In this document: positions 50,833-59,435 of the stretch, in pieces
Numbering within the stretch: position 1 is the first letter of the stretch
How the letters are laid out: each line of letters opens with the position of its first letter
Assembly: GCF_900104155.1 (NCBI RefSeq)
Contig: NZ_FMYB01000006.1
Location: 13,014 to 77,013, forward strand
Length of the DNA: 64,000 nt
Reading direction: 5' to 3'
From: Butyrivibrio sp. INlla16
Lineage (GTDB): Bacteria > Bacillota > Clostridia > Lachnospirales > Lachnospiraceae
Position numbers and translations under genes: made by a program
The notes under the pieces: model-generated
Seen by the model: the letters and a program-made list of their open reading frames with translations, nothing else
What the model was told of the DNA's origin: nothing
Database searches by the model: none

Positions 50833-52041
50833 TTATTTTGATGCTGAACCTGTCTGTACTTTCTCGAATGCCCATGTTCCTGTAGCTGTATCAGCAGTCT
50901 TGATGTAAGCTGTGTCACGAACTGCATCTCCGATATCATCAAAAGCGATGGAGCCTGATACGCCGTCCCACTTAACACCGGGGATTGCTGATTTGATGGC
51001 TGCCTTGTCGCCTGAGCCTGCTGCCTTGATAGCTTCAAGAGCTACATAGTATGCATCATAGCCCATTGCTGTAACTGCTGAAATTGTGTCGTTTCCGCCG
51101 TTTGCTGTAAGTGCACTTGAGTTGTTGTTAATGTAATCCTTGATACCTTTATCGAAGGTCTCGGAACCACCCTCCTGATAGAAGGTTGATACGAAGAGCT
51201 GAAGGTTTGTGCCCTTGGTTGCTTCAAGAACCATGTTGTCATCAAGTGTGTCGGATCCAAGGAAAGGAATTCCGATATCAAGTGAAGCTGCCTGCTCCAT
51301 GATCTGCTTTGCATAAGCGATTGATACAGGTGTGAAGATTACATCTGCACCTTCGCTCTTTGCCTTGTTCAGATATGAAGTAAAGTCAGAGTTGTTTGTA
51401 GGGAAAGAATCGGCAATTACCTCACCGCCTGCTCCCTCAAATACCTGCTTGAAGAATGCGATAAGTCCCTGATCATACTCGTTTCCGTTCTCACCGAGGC
51501 AGTATGCCTTCTTAGCTGAGAACTTATCCATAGCAAAGTTTGCAAGAACGTCTGCCTGGAAGTTATCAAGGAAACAAATTCTGAAGTAGTAATCATTTCC
51601 TGCTGTTACGTTAGGGTTTGTACAGGTTACGCCGATTGCGGCAAGTCCTGCCTCCTCGAATTTAGGTCCGCCCGCCATTGAAACGCCGGAACCATAGGAT
51701 CCAAGAACAAGAGATACATCCTTACCAACCAGTTCGGATGCTGCTGAAGGAGCCTTGTCTGCCGATGATCCATTATCAGCGATTACAAGCTCGATGTTGT
51801 AGGTCTTTCCACCTACTTCAACTGTGGGAGTCTCGGAGTTTGCATACTGCATTCCAAGAATCTCTTTCTTTCCGCCGGAAGCAGAGTCACCTGTTGAAGG
51901 CTCGAAGATACCGATCTTGATGGTATCGCCTGAGGATGATCCTCCGCCGCTTGCTGCTCCACCGCCAGATGAACCGCAGGCAACAAGACCAAGTGCCATT
52001 ACTCCCGCCATTGCCATTGCAAGAAACTTTTTCATTACCAT
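50833..52041 (-). CDS. livJ: Branched-chain amino acid-binding lipoprotein LivJ/LivK
   Basis: A 402-aa family 5/6 solute-binding protein. The lipobox is LGLVACG (Cys near 22), followed by a Gly/Ser linker. The mature domain opens TIKIGIFEPSTGDSASGGKK, then SELVGKDVSLVLGSYGSG, GVTCTNPNVTAGNDYYFRI and GADVIFTPVSIAYAKQIMEQ. These fit the Leu/Ile/Val binding proteins; amides or other amino acids are possible ligands. The first of two close ATG codons stands eight bases after AGGAGG and is chosen as start. First gene of livJHMGF. Confidence 0.93.
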   Translation of the reverse strand: MVMKKFLAMAMAGVMALGLVACGSSGGGAASGGGSSSGDTIKIGIFEPSTGDSASGGKKEILGMQYANSETPTVEVGGKTYNIELVIADNGSSADKAPSAASELVGKDVSLVLGSYGSGVSMAGGPKFEEAGLAAIGVTCTNPNVTAGNDYYFRICFLDNFQADVLANFAMDKFSAKKAYCLGENGNEYDQGLIAFFKQVFEGAGGEVIADSFPTNNSDFTSYLNKAKSEGADVIFTPVSIAYAKQIMEQAASLDIGIPFLGSDTLDDNMVLEATKGTNLQLFVSTFYQEGGSETFDKGIKDYINNNSSALTANGGNDTISAVTAMGYDAYYVALEAIKAAGSGDKAAIKSAIPGVKWDGVSGSIAFDDIGDAVRDTAYIKTADTATGTWAFEKVQTGSASK

Positions 52042-52203
52042 TTTTAATTCCTCCTCACTAATTAAATTTTTAATTACATAAGCGGAACTACTATTGGATA
52101 CAATAGTACAAAATTAAAGAACTCTTTACCATTTTAAACCATTAAAGTGTCATTTACAATTAAATCCATACTATTTTCTGACATCCACAGAAATCTGCCT
52201 ATG

Positions 52204-52244
52204 AAAAAAGGCGCTTTGAAACACTATGTGATTCAAAACGCCTT
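52204..52244 (-). terminator. Terminator after cytidine deaminase
   Basis: AAGGCGTTTTGAA pairs with TTCAAAGCGCCTT (one mismatch), followed by six T on the minus-strand transcript. It separates cdd from livJ, whose promoter must lie in 52045-52200. Confidence 0.9.
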
Positions 52245-52300
52245 CGTTTGTATACAAGTATACTCATTAAAAATATTTTTTCAATCGGATTTTTAACAGC

Positions 52301-52696
52301 TTAGTCAATCCACCATTCCGGTGTCAGCTCACCAAGCTTCATCACTCTGTCCGCAGAGTAATCAATCATGATATCGATGTCCTTATATTTCCCGGGCATT
52401 AGCTGGGTCATCAGCTCCCTACATGCTCCGCAGGGTGCTCCCTTCCCTTCATTCGGTGGGATACAAAGGACTCTATCGATTTCATAATCTCCATTGGTGA
52501 TCATATTGAAAATTGCATTCCTCTCGGCACATATGCCAAGAGTTGAACATGTGTCAATGCACACCCCAGTATATATTTTTCCGGATTTTGAGCGAACCGC
52601 CGCAGAAACTCCTCCAGCGGTTACATAATCGGAGATTGTTACTTCTCCAAGTACTGACTTGGCTGCGTTATACATTTCTTCCCATATTTTATCCAT
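52301..52696 (-). CDS. cdd: Cytidine deaminase
   Basis: A 131-aa zinc enzyme of pyrimidine salvage that converts cytidine and deoxycytidine to uridine forms. The zinc and catalytic residues lie in CAERNAIF and PCGACRELM. The usual substrate segment VSAAVRSKSGKIYTGVCID is present. The C-terminus is a little different from Bacillus Cdd, ending LGELTPEWWID, and some such proteins are blasticidin deaminase-like. The ribosome site AGGAGG is strong. A short single-gene unit with its own terminator. Confidence 0.9.
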   Translation of the reverse strand: MDKIWEEMYNAAKSVLGEVTISDYVTAGGVSAAVRSKSGKIYTGVCIDTCSTLGICAERNAIFNMITNGDYEIDRVLCIPPNEGKGAPCGACRELMTQLMPGKYKDIDIMIDYSADRVMKLGELTPEWWID

Positions 52697-52749
52697 GAAA
52701 TCATCCTCCTAATACTTTTCAATCGTGGACAGCTATCGCATGGACAGCG

Positions 52750-54270
52750 TTAGCCTTTCGACGTCGTCCCTGCGGTCCTAGTCAAAAGGACTACTGTCTC
52801 AACATGCACTGTGTTCGGGAACATGTCGCAAGGGCGGACATGTTTTAGTTCATAACCACCGTCCACAAGGATTCGGAGGTCTCTGGCGAGAGTGGCGGAG
52901 TCACAGCTGACATAGACGATGCGGTCTGGTCTCATCTTGAGCATGGTATCAAGGCAGTCTTTGTCGCAGCCCTTGCGGGGCGGATCAACAACGATAACAT
53001 CGGGGTGAAGTGCCTTCTCCCTATCAGCCGGTATTTTCCCTTCATAGAAAGCAGGAAGGACTTCCTCTGCTTTTCCAACATAAAATGTAGCATTTTCTAT
53101 ATTATTGGAGCGTGCATTCTCCTTTGCATTTTCTATAGCCTGCGGGATGACTTCCACACCATAGACATGGCCCGCTTTCTTCGCCATGGACAGGCTGATT
53201 GTTCCGATTCCGCAGTAAAGATCCCAAACTGTCTCGTTTCCTGTAAGACCGGCATAAGAGACCGCCGTGTTATATAGTTTCTCTGTCTGAATCGGATTCA
53301 CCTGATAAAAAGAAAGCGGTGAAATCCGAAATTCAATTCCGCAGAGTGTGTCTTTTATGGAATCCTCGCCCCAGAGGGTATGGATTTCACGGCCAAGAAT
53401 TACGTTTGTCTTTTCATTATTGATGTTTACAGTTATGCTCTTAACGCCATTTACCGAGCGAAGTTTCTCAATCAGTTTTTCCTGATTTCTGATGTACTCG
53501 ATTTTTTCTTCATTTGAAAAATGATTGTCCGACTTAATCTTTGCGATTGTGCCAATCTTCCCGCCATACTTAATAACAAGGCACACCATGATTTCTTTAC
53601 TGGTGAAGCCCTTCCTTATAAGCACATGGCGCACTACTCCCTTACCGGTAGTTTCGTCATAGGCAGGGATACGGTTTTTCTCCATGTGATCAAGAACTAT
53701 ATTCAAGATTTCGCGGTTTTCCTCCACTCCAAGAAGGCAGTCCTCCACAGGGATTATCGCGTGTGTTCTTCCCGCATAAAAGCCGGCAATGGTTTTTCCA
53801 TTCTTGTCCGTTCCTATGGGGAACTGAGCTTTGTTTCTGTATCTGAAATAAGCCGGAAGGCCTCCCTTATCTTCCTCCATCCCGATGATCGGTTCCATGA
53901 TTGAGTCTATAAATTCAGGCTCAAAACCTCCAAGTCTTATGATATTGTTTCTTACCTTTTCGGTTTTGAATTCGAGCTGCTTTTTGTAATGAAGATTCTG
54001 AATCTGGCAGCCACCGCAGGCCTTTGATACAGGACACTGGGGCTTAATCCTAAACTCTGACGGCTCAAGAATCTCATCAAGATGAGCATAGGCGTAGTTC
54101 TTCTTACTTTTCATTATGGAAACTTTTACAAGATCGCCGATAACTGCGTCCTTTACAAAAAGGGTATAGCCGTCAACCTTGCCTATACCCTCTCCGTCGT
54201 TTCCTATATCTTCTATCCTCACCGTGAGGATATCTCCCTTGTTGTAGGGGGAATTGATTTTCTTTGTCAT
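52750..54270 (-). CDS. rlmD: 23S rRNA (uracil-5-)-methyltransferase, RlmD/RumA type
   Basis: A 506-aa RNA m5U methyltransferase. A TRAM domain lies at about 8-65 (RIEDIGNDGEGIGKVDGYTL). The iron-sulfur cysteines are in CPVSKACGGCQIQ. The SAM site is VWDLYCGIGTISLSMA, followed by GVEVIPQAIENAKENA. The catalytic Cys is in IVYVSCDSATLARDL. The ATG at 54270 follows AAAGGAG; the ORF reaching 54309 reads through a repeat. Gram-positive homologues may modify one or two 23S sites (RlmCD), which cannot be told here. Confidence 0.93.
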   Translation of the reverse strand: MTKKINSPYNKGDILTVRIEDIGNDGEGIGKVDGYTLFVKDAVIGDLVKVSIMKSKKNYAYAHLDEILEPSEFRIKPQCPVSKACGGCQIQNLHYKKQLEFKTEKVRNNIIRLGGFEPEFIDSIMEPIIGMEEDKGGLPAYFRYRNKAQFPIGTDKNGKTIAGFYAGRTHAIIPVEDCLLGVEENREILNIVLDHMEKNRIPAYDETTGKGVVRHVLIRKGFTSKEIMVCLVIKYGGKIGTIAKIKSDNHFSNEEKIEYIRNQEKLIEKLRSVNGVKSITVNINNEKTNVILGREIHTLWGEDSIKDTLCGIEFRISPLSFYQVNPIQTEKLYNTAVSYAGLTGNETVWDLYCGIGTISLSMAKKAGHVYGVEVIPQAIENAKENARSNNIENATFYVGKAEEVLPAFYEGKIPADREKALHPDVIVVDPPRKGCDKDCLDTMLKMRPDRIVYVSCDSATLARDLRILVDGGYELKHVRPCDMFPNTVHVETVVLLTRTAGTTSKG

Positions 54271-54282
54271 GCGGGCTCCTTT

Positions 54283-54361
54283 CCCCTCATCCGTCAGCTT
54301 CGCTGACACCTTCCCCCCAAGGGGAAGGCATATTAGATTTCACTTTCCCCAATGGGAAGGC
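54283..54361 (-). repeat. Dispersed hairpin repeat R8 with a partial second tail
   Basis: A full short copy at 54283-54329 (second stem TCAGC-GAA-GCTGA) followed by a tail-only fragment at 54341-54361. It lies between trmL and the rRNA methyltransferase gene. Confidence 0.9.
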
Positions 54362-54362
54362 G

Positions 54363-54857
54363 TTACTGATTCCACTGTAGTCTGTGGAGTTCGCCCTCCT
54401 CTTCCATTCCGGGGAAGCCGTTCTGTCTTAAGGCTTCGTACAAAACGATCGCAACGGAATTGGAGAGGTTGAGGGACCTGATGTCGTGTCCCATGGGGAT
54501 TCTGATGCAGTCCTCTTCATTATCCACGAGAATTTCCTCGGGAATTCCGGCGCTCTCCTTGCCGAACATGATGAAATCATCCATGCCGTAGCTGACCTCT
54601 GTATAGGAGCGCTTTGCTTTTGTGGTCGCAAGCCAGACCTTGGCACCCGGGTGCTTTTCCTTGAATTCTTCGTAATTAATGTAGCGGGTGTAATCGAGCT
54701 TATCCCAGTAGTCCATGCCCGCGCGCTTTATATCTTTTCCGTGAAGCGCAAAACCCAGGGGCTCTATAAGATGCAGGGAGCTGCCTGTCGCAACGCAGGT
54801 TCTCCCGATATTGCCGGTATTCTGTGGAATCTCCGGCTGATGAAGTACTATGTGCAT
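54363..54857 (-). CDS. trmL: tRNA (cytidine/uridine-34-2'-O)-methyltransferase
   Basis: A 164-aa SPOUT-fold enzyme that methylates the wobble ribose of certain leucine tRNAs. It opens MHIVLHQPEIPQNTGNIGRT, the TrmL signature. The knot region reads IMFGKESAGIPEEIL and IRIPMGHDIRSLNLSNSVAI. Length is usual. The ATG at 54857 overlaps the kinase stop in TAATG and follows GAGGAGGGA inside the kinase gene, so translation is coupled. A longer reading to 54944 is rejected because it lies entirely in the kinase gene. Confidence 0.94.
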   Translation of the reverse strand: MHIVLHQPEIPQNTGNIGRTCVATGSSLHLIEPLGFALHGKDIKRAGMDYWDKLDYTRYINYEEFKEKHPGAKVWLATTKAKRSYTEVSYGMDDFIMFGKESAGIPEEILVDNEEDCIRIPMGHDIRSLNLSNSVAIVLYEALRQNGFPGMEEEGELHRLQWNQ

Positions 54858-56296
54858 TACAGTCCCTCCTCGTCGCTGTCCATTGAAGCGGCCTTCGGTA
54901 CTGAGAATATGAACTCTGTCCCGACTCCGACGGTTGAAATGCAATTTATATTCTCTCCATGGGCCTTGATGATTTCTTTTACGATTGAAAGGCCGAGTCC
55001 GGTTCCCTTTTTGTCCTTACCGCGGGAAGCATCGGATTTATAGAATCTTTCGAAGACCATCTTCTGGTCTTCCTTGGGAATTCCGATTCCGCTGTCCTTA
55101 ACCGAGACGAAAACCTTGCTTCTTTTCTCGGTGGTCTCAATCTTGATAACCGAATCGTGGTGACTGAACTTTATGGCGTTGTCCAGAAGGTTATAGAGAA
55201 CCTGCTGAATTTTACTCATGTCGGCGTTAACTATCATCTTATCATCAGTTAGCACCAGCTCTATCGCGATTTTCTTCTCGAGGCAGGTCATCTCAAAACT
55301 GGCCGCGGTGTTGCGTATTACCTGATTTATGTCAAAATCGGCCTTTTCAAGGAGCATTCCTCTCGCGTTCAGATTATTGAGCGTAAGGAGGCCGTTGGTA
55401 AGCTTTGTAAGTCTCTCGGTTTCATTCAAAACTATGCCAAGGTATTTTTCATGCATCTCCTGCGGTATAGTTCCATCCAGCATTGCTTCGATATATCCGC
55501 GAATTGAGGTAAGAGGTGAGCGGAAATCGTGTGAGACGTTCGCCACGAATTTTTTCTGATCCTCTTCCTGCCTTGCAATCTCGCCCGCCATATATGACAG
55601 GGATGCCGCAAGATAGCCCATCTCGTCCTCGGACTCCACCGAGAATTCATAGTTCATGTTGCCGGCAGCATACTCCTCTGTCGCCTGGGTAATTCTTCGA
55701 AGCGGGATGTATACAAGCTCCGTGAAAAAGATGAGTATTATCAGTGACAGCAAAAACATGACGATGAGCATCAGATAGGAAATATTCAGAAATTCATCCG
55801 CAGTTTTCCTGAGCTGGCTCATGGGCGTATGGATGATAACATAGGCCTGAACCTTGTAATTGGCTGTGATCGGGGCAAAAACGGAAAGTACGCTCTCCTG
55901 GAAATTCCCCCAGAAATCGCCTATGGTGTAGTAGGTTCCGCCTGTCGCGGTGGGATCAAAGCCTTCAATCTTGATTTCCTCGCCCTGCTCGATGACGTTG
56001 GAAGAATCCAGAACCAGACGTCCCGAGGGATTGACTATCCAAATCCTCGCTCCGTCCATATATTTTGAGAGGGCAACGAGCTGCTGCTGAACCGTTTCAA
56101 GCGAGGTCTCGCTGTTATAAAGGTCCGCAGCGTAGGTGTTCGCAATCTGCGTTGCCTCAGCATAGAGACTCTCTGCCTTTTTCCGGCGGCAGTGCTCCAG
56201 CGTCATGTTTGACACGAAGGTCGCCACCATTATGAAACCGAAAATGGCAAAGAGAAGATATGCAATTAAGAATTTTAGATATAGTGTTCGTTTCAT
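54857..56296 (-). CDS. Sensor histidine kinase (HAMP, HisKA, HATPase)
   Basis: A 479-aa membrane kinase. TM1 is near 8-30 and TM2 near 172-195, enclosing a 140-residue extracytoplasmic sensor (LSKYMDGARIWIVNPSGRLV). A HAMP segment follows. The H box is FVANVSHDFRSPLTSIRGY, the N box NLLDNAIKF, the G boxes DSGIGIP and GTGLGLSIVKEI. It is a PhoR/YycG-like kinase acting with the OmpR-type regulator encoded seven bases upstream. The signal is unknown. It ends overlapping trmL. Confidence 0.95.
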   Translation of the reverse strand: MKRTLYLKFLIAYLLFAIFGFIMVATFVSNMTLEHCRRKKAESLYAEATQIANTYAADLYNSETSLETVQQQLVALSKYMDGARIWIVNPSGRLVLDSSNVIEQGEEIKIEGFDPTATGGTYYTIGDFWGNFQESVLSVFAPITANYKVQAYVIIHTPMSQLRKTADEFLNISYLMLIVMFLLSLIILIFFTELVYIPLRRITQATEEYAAGNMNYEFSVESEDEMGYLAASLSYMAGEIARQEEDQKKFVANVSHDFRSPLTSIRGYIEAMLDGTIPQEMHEKYLGIVLNETERLTKLTNGLLTLNNLNARGMLLEKADFDINQVIRNTAASFEMTCLEKKIAIELVLTDDKMIVNADMSKIQQVLYNLLDNAIKFSHHDSVIKIETTEKRSKVFVSVKDSGIGIPKEDQKMVFERFYKSDASRGKDKKGTGLGLSIVKEIIKAHGENINCISTVGVGTEFIFSVPKAASMDSDEEGL

Positions 56297-56302
56297 TTAA
56301 GT

Positions 56303-57001
56303 TTATGAAACCTCAAACTTGTAACCGATTCCCCAGATTGTAGCGATTCTCCAGGTCTCATGATCTTTGATCTTTTCTCTGAGTCTCTTGATATGAACGT
56401 CTACTGTTCTGGTGTCTCCGACATATTCGTATCCCCAGATCTGATCAAGAAGCTGCTCTCTTGTGAAAACTCTGTTCGGAGAGGATGCCAGGAAGTATAA
56501 AAGCTCCAGCTCCTTAGGAGGCATATCCAGTCTTGCACCCTGATAGTTTACAGAGTAGTTTGTCATGTTAATTTCAAGATCCTGATATTTTACAACCTTG
56601 TCGTCGGAAGGCTCTGTCTCTGTCACTATAGGCTTGTATCTTCTGAGAACAGCCTTGACTCTGGCAACCAGCTCCTTGGAGTCAAACGGTTTTTCCATAT
56701 AGTCATCGGCGCCCATCTCGAGTCCGAGCACCTTATCAAAAACTTCTCCCTTAGCGGAGAGCATGATTATCGGTGTCTGAGATCTGGTCCTAAGCTCTCT
56801 GCAGACCTGATATCCGTCAATTCCGGGAAGCATGAGATCCAGGAGCACGAGATTCGGCTCAAATGTATCAAATGCAGCAAGAGCTGACTCACCATCCCCT
56901 ACGATAAGGGTGTCGAAACACTCCTTAACGAGGTAAAGTGAGATAAGCTCTGCGATATTGCTGTCGTCGTCGACAATTAAAATTTTCTGTTTCGTTACCA
57001 T
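56303..57001 (-). CDS. OmpR-family response regulator
   Basis: A 232-aa regulator. The receiver domain has acidic pocket VDDDSNIAE, phospho-acceptor Asp in LVLLDLMLPG, and Lys in YMEKPFD. The C-terminal winged helix shows PPKELELLYFLASSPNRVFT and the wing VDVHIKRLREKI, then WGIGYKFE. The ATG at 57001 follows GAGGG, which is the end of repeat copy R9; an in-frame ATG at 57013 lies inside the repeat boundary and is less likely. Its kinase partner follows directly. Confidence 0.95.
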   Translation of the reverse strand: MVTKQKILIVDDDSNIAELISLYLVKECFDTLIVGDGESALAAFDTFEPNLVLLDLMLPGIDGYQVCRELRTRSQTPIIMLSAKGEVFDKVLGLEMGADDYMEKPFDSKELVARVKAVLRRYKPIVTETEPSDDKVVKYQDLEINMTNYSVNYQGARLDMPPKELELLYFLASSPNRVFTREQLLDQIWGYEYVGDTRTVDVHIKRLREKIKDHETWRIATIWGIGYKFEVS

Positions 57002-57006
57002 GTTTG

Positions 57007-57051
57007 CCCTCATCCGGCGCTTCGCGCCACCTTCCCCCCTAGGGGGAAGGC
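57007..57051 (-). repeat. Dispersed intergenic hairpin repeat, copy R9
   Basis: Short form with second stem GGCGC-GAA-GCGCC and a CCTAGG centre in the first stem. It joins the mutS2 stop to the regulator start and provides its GAGGG ribosome site. Confidence 0.9.
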
Positions 57052-57053
57052 TT

Positions 57054-59435
57054 TTATTTTATGAATGTCACGATTGTCACACCTGAGTCTCCCTCACCGA
57101 ACTCTCCAAGTTTAAAGGACTTGACGTAAGGTGCGGCCTTAAGGTGATCGTGTACGGCCTGTCTGAGGACTCCGGAGCCCTTGCCGTGTACGATTCTAAC
57201 TGAAGGAAGGTGCGATACATAGGCGCTGTCGAGATATTTATCGAGCTCGGCGATAGCATCCGCGCTGTTTAATCCAATGAGATTGAGCTCGGTTCTGATG
57301 TTCTTTGCCCCGGACAGGTCCATTTTATGCTGTCCGTAGAACTTCTTCATCTGCTCCTTGCCGCCCTCTTCCTTGATAAGCTCAAGGTCGTCAATGTGCG
57401 CTCTTGATTTCATAATACCACATTGAACCATGACATTCCCATCTTTATCGGGCTTGGAGCTGATTGTTCCCTTGAGCCCCATGGAAATAATTCGCACCGA
57501 ATCACCAAGCTTAATCTGTGTGGGTTTAAGCTTCTTGTGACCGGGAATCTGCGGCTTATTCTTTATAGAAAGCTTCTGGTTCTTATCGGAGATCTTCTTA
57601 TTGACGCTCTGACGCGCTCTCTCAAGCTCCTGCATGGGAACTCCCGCCTCAGCCTTGCGCATTGTTCTGATGGTCTCATCAGCTGCGTCCTTGGCTTCCT
57701 GCAGAATCTCCCTGGCTTCCTCATGGGCCTGTCTTAATATCTTGTCCCTTGATTCATCGAGCTTAGTCTGCTTGCCCTGGAGCTCTTCCTTAAGCTGTTC
57801 AACTTCCTTCTTATAGCGCTCGATCTCGATGCGCTCGTTCTCAATTGTAACTCTGCTGTTTTCAAGGTCAGTCAATAGATCCTCGAATTTGCGGTTATCC
57901 TGACTAATCTGTGCACCTGCTGCCTCTATGATTTCATCGGAAAGCCCGAGTCTTTTCGATATTGCAAAGGCATTACTTTTTCCCGGAACTCCGATCAAAA
58001 GTCTGTAGGTCGGTCTCAGCGACTCCACATCAAACTCGCAGCTGGCATTCTGTATGCCCTCAGTCGTGAGCGCATAAACCTTGAGCTCACTGTAGTGAGT
58101 CGTTGCCATGGTTCTGATGCCGCGCTTATGAAGGTGATCCAGAATAGATATGGCAAGGGCCGCACCCTCAGTGGGGTCGGTTCCCGCTCCGAGCTCATCG
58201 AAGAGGCACAGCGAGTTTTCATCGGCATTCTCAAGAATGCGCACTGTGTTCGTCATGTGCGAGGAAAAAGTGGACAAGCTCTGCTCTATACTCTGCTCAT
58301 CACCGATGTCGGCATAAATCTCATTAAATACGGAAAGCTCCGATCTGTCGGCCGCCGGAATAGCTAGTCCGGCCTGTCCCATTAATGTTAGAAGACCCAC
58401 GGTTTTCAGCGTAACCGTCTTACCTCCGGTATTGGGACCGGTGATTATGATCATGTCAAAATCCTTGCCCGCATAGACATCTATCGGCACGGCTTTTTTC
58501 TTATCAAGAAGCGGATGCCGCCCCTTTATGATATTGAAATAGTGTCTCTCATTGAAAATCGGAGTGATGGCATTCTGAGAAAGAGCAAGTGAAGCCTTCG
58601 CAAACACAAAGTCAAGCTCCGTCATGATAGCCGCGTTATCGGAAAGCGCAGTAAGATAACCGCCTACTTCAGCGGAAAGTCTTGCAAGTATAACCTCAAT
58701 TTCAGCCTTCTCCATTGCAGCCAGCTCGCGAAGCTTGTTGTTAAGCTCAACGATAACCGCAGGTTCTATGAAAAGTGTGGAACCTGTAGAGGACTGGTCA
58801 TGGACGATACCGTTTACCTGGCTTTTGTACTCGGCCTTGATCGGGATGCAGTAGCGGTCGCCTCTCATGGTGACAACAGCCTCCTGCAGGTAGGATCTTA
58901 AAGATCCGTTAACCATTTTTCCAAGCTGGTCGTGAATTCTGTCGCCTGTGATCTGGATGTCGCGCCTTATATGGCGAAGTGCAGGGCTTGCATCCGAAGA
59001 TATCTCATCCTCTGAAATAATACAGCGTCTGATCTCACCTGCAACCGGAGTCAGCGGTTCAAGTCCGTCAAAAAGATCAGAAAGGACATCTCTGTTATCC
59101 TCTTCCTTATCTGATCTTCCGTAGCTCTTAACTCTGTTTACATTATCCAAAAAGCTCGCAATATTAAGGAGCTGCGGTGCATCAAGGCTGCTCCCTATTT
59201 TCAGAGCCTTCAGATACCCGCTTATGTCTTTGTTGCTTCCGAAGGAAACGGATCCCTTCTTGAAAATTCTGGAGATACCGGCGTCGGTTTTCTTCAGATT
59301 CCTCTGAATCTCACGAAGATCAGAGGATGGTAACAGCTCCCTGCAGGCCCTTTTTCCGGGCTCAGAGGTCGCATGGTTACTCAATTCTTCAATTATTTTG
59401 TCGTATTCTAATACGTGTAAAACTTTTTCATTCAT
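57054..59435 (-). CDS. mutS2: Endonuclease MutS2
   Basis: A 793-aa ATPase. Family members suppress recombination and, in Bacillus subtilis, split collided ribosomes. The core and clamp lie at about 1-310. Walker A is GPNTGGKTVTLKT near 335, Walker B LCLFDELGAGTDPTEG near 410. A long coiled coil follows (about 515-620, with KKEVEQLKEELQGK). The C-terminal Smr domain has LNLIGLNSADAI and RIVHGKGSGVLRQAV. The usual Smr LDxRG motif is LNLIG here, a variant that may weaken nuclease activity. The start nearly overlaps the yhaM stop. Confidence 0.95.
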   Translation of the reverse strand: MNEKVLHVLEYDKIIEELSNHATSEPGKRACRELLPSSDLREIQRNLKKTDAGISRIFKKGSVSFGSNKDISGYLKALKIGSSLDAPQLLNIASFLDNVNRVKSYGRSDKEEDNRDVLSDLFDGLEPLTPVAGEIRRCIISEDEISSDASPALRHIRRDIQITGDRIHDQLGKMVNGSLRSYLQEAVVTMRGDRYCIPIKAEYKSQVNGIVHDQSSTGSTLFIEPAVIVELNNKLRELAAMEKAEIEVILARLSAEVGGYLTALSDNAAIMTELDFVFAKASLALSQNAITPIFNERHYFNIIKGRHPLLDKKKAVPIDVYAGKDFDMIIITGPNTGGKTVTLKTVGLLTLMGQAGLAIPAADRSELSVFNEIYADIGDEQSIEQSLSTFSSHMTNTVRILENADENSLCLFDELGAGTDPTEGAALAISILDHLHKRGIRTMATTHYSELKVYALTTEGIQNASCEFDVESLRPTYRLLIGVPGKSNAFAISKRLGLSDEIIEAAGAQISQDNRKFEDLLTDLENSRVTIENERIEIERYKKEVEQLKEELQGKQTKLDESRDKILRQAHEEAREILQEAKDAADETIRTMRKAEAGVPMQELERARQSVNKKISDKNQKLSIKNKPQIPGHKKLKPTQIKLGDSVRIISMGLKGTISSKPDKDGNVMVQCGIMKSRAHIDDLELIKEEGGKEQMKKFYGQHKMDLSGAKNIRTELNLIGLNSADAIAELDKYLDSAYVSHLPSVRIVHGKGSGVLRQAVHDHLKAAPYVKSFKLGEFGEGDSGVTIVTFIK

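Noticed and set aside
52697-52749. Another copy of the dispersed repeat before the cytidine deaminase gene
   Set aside because: The GC-rich stretch here lacks the GGATGAGGGG end and the covarying stem.
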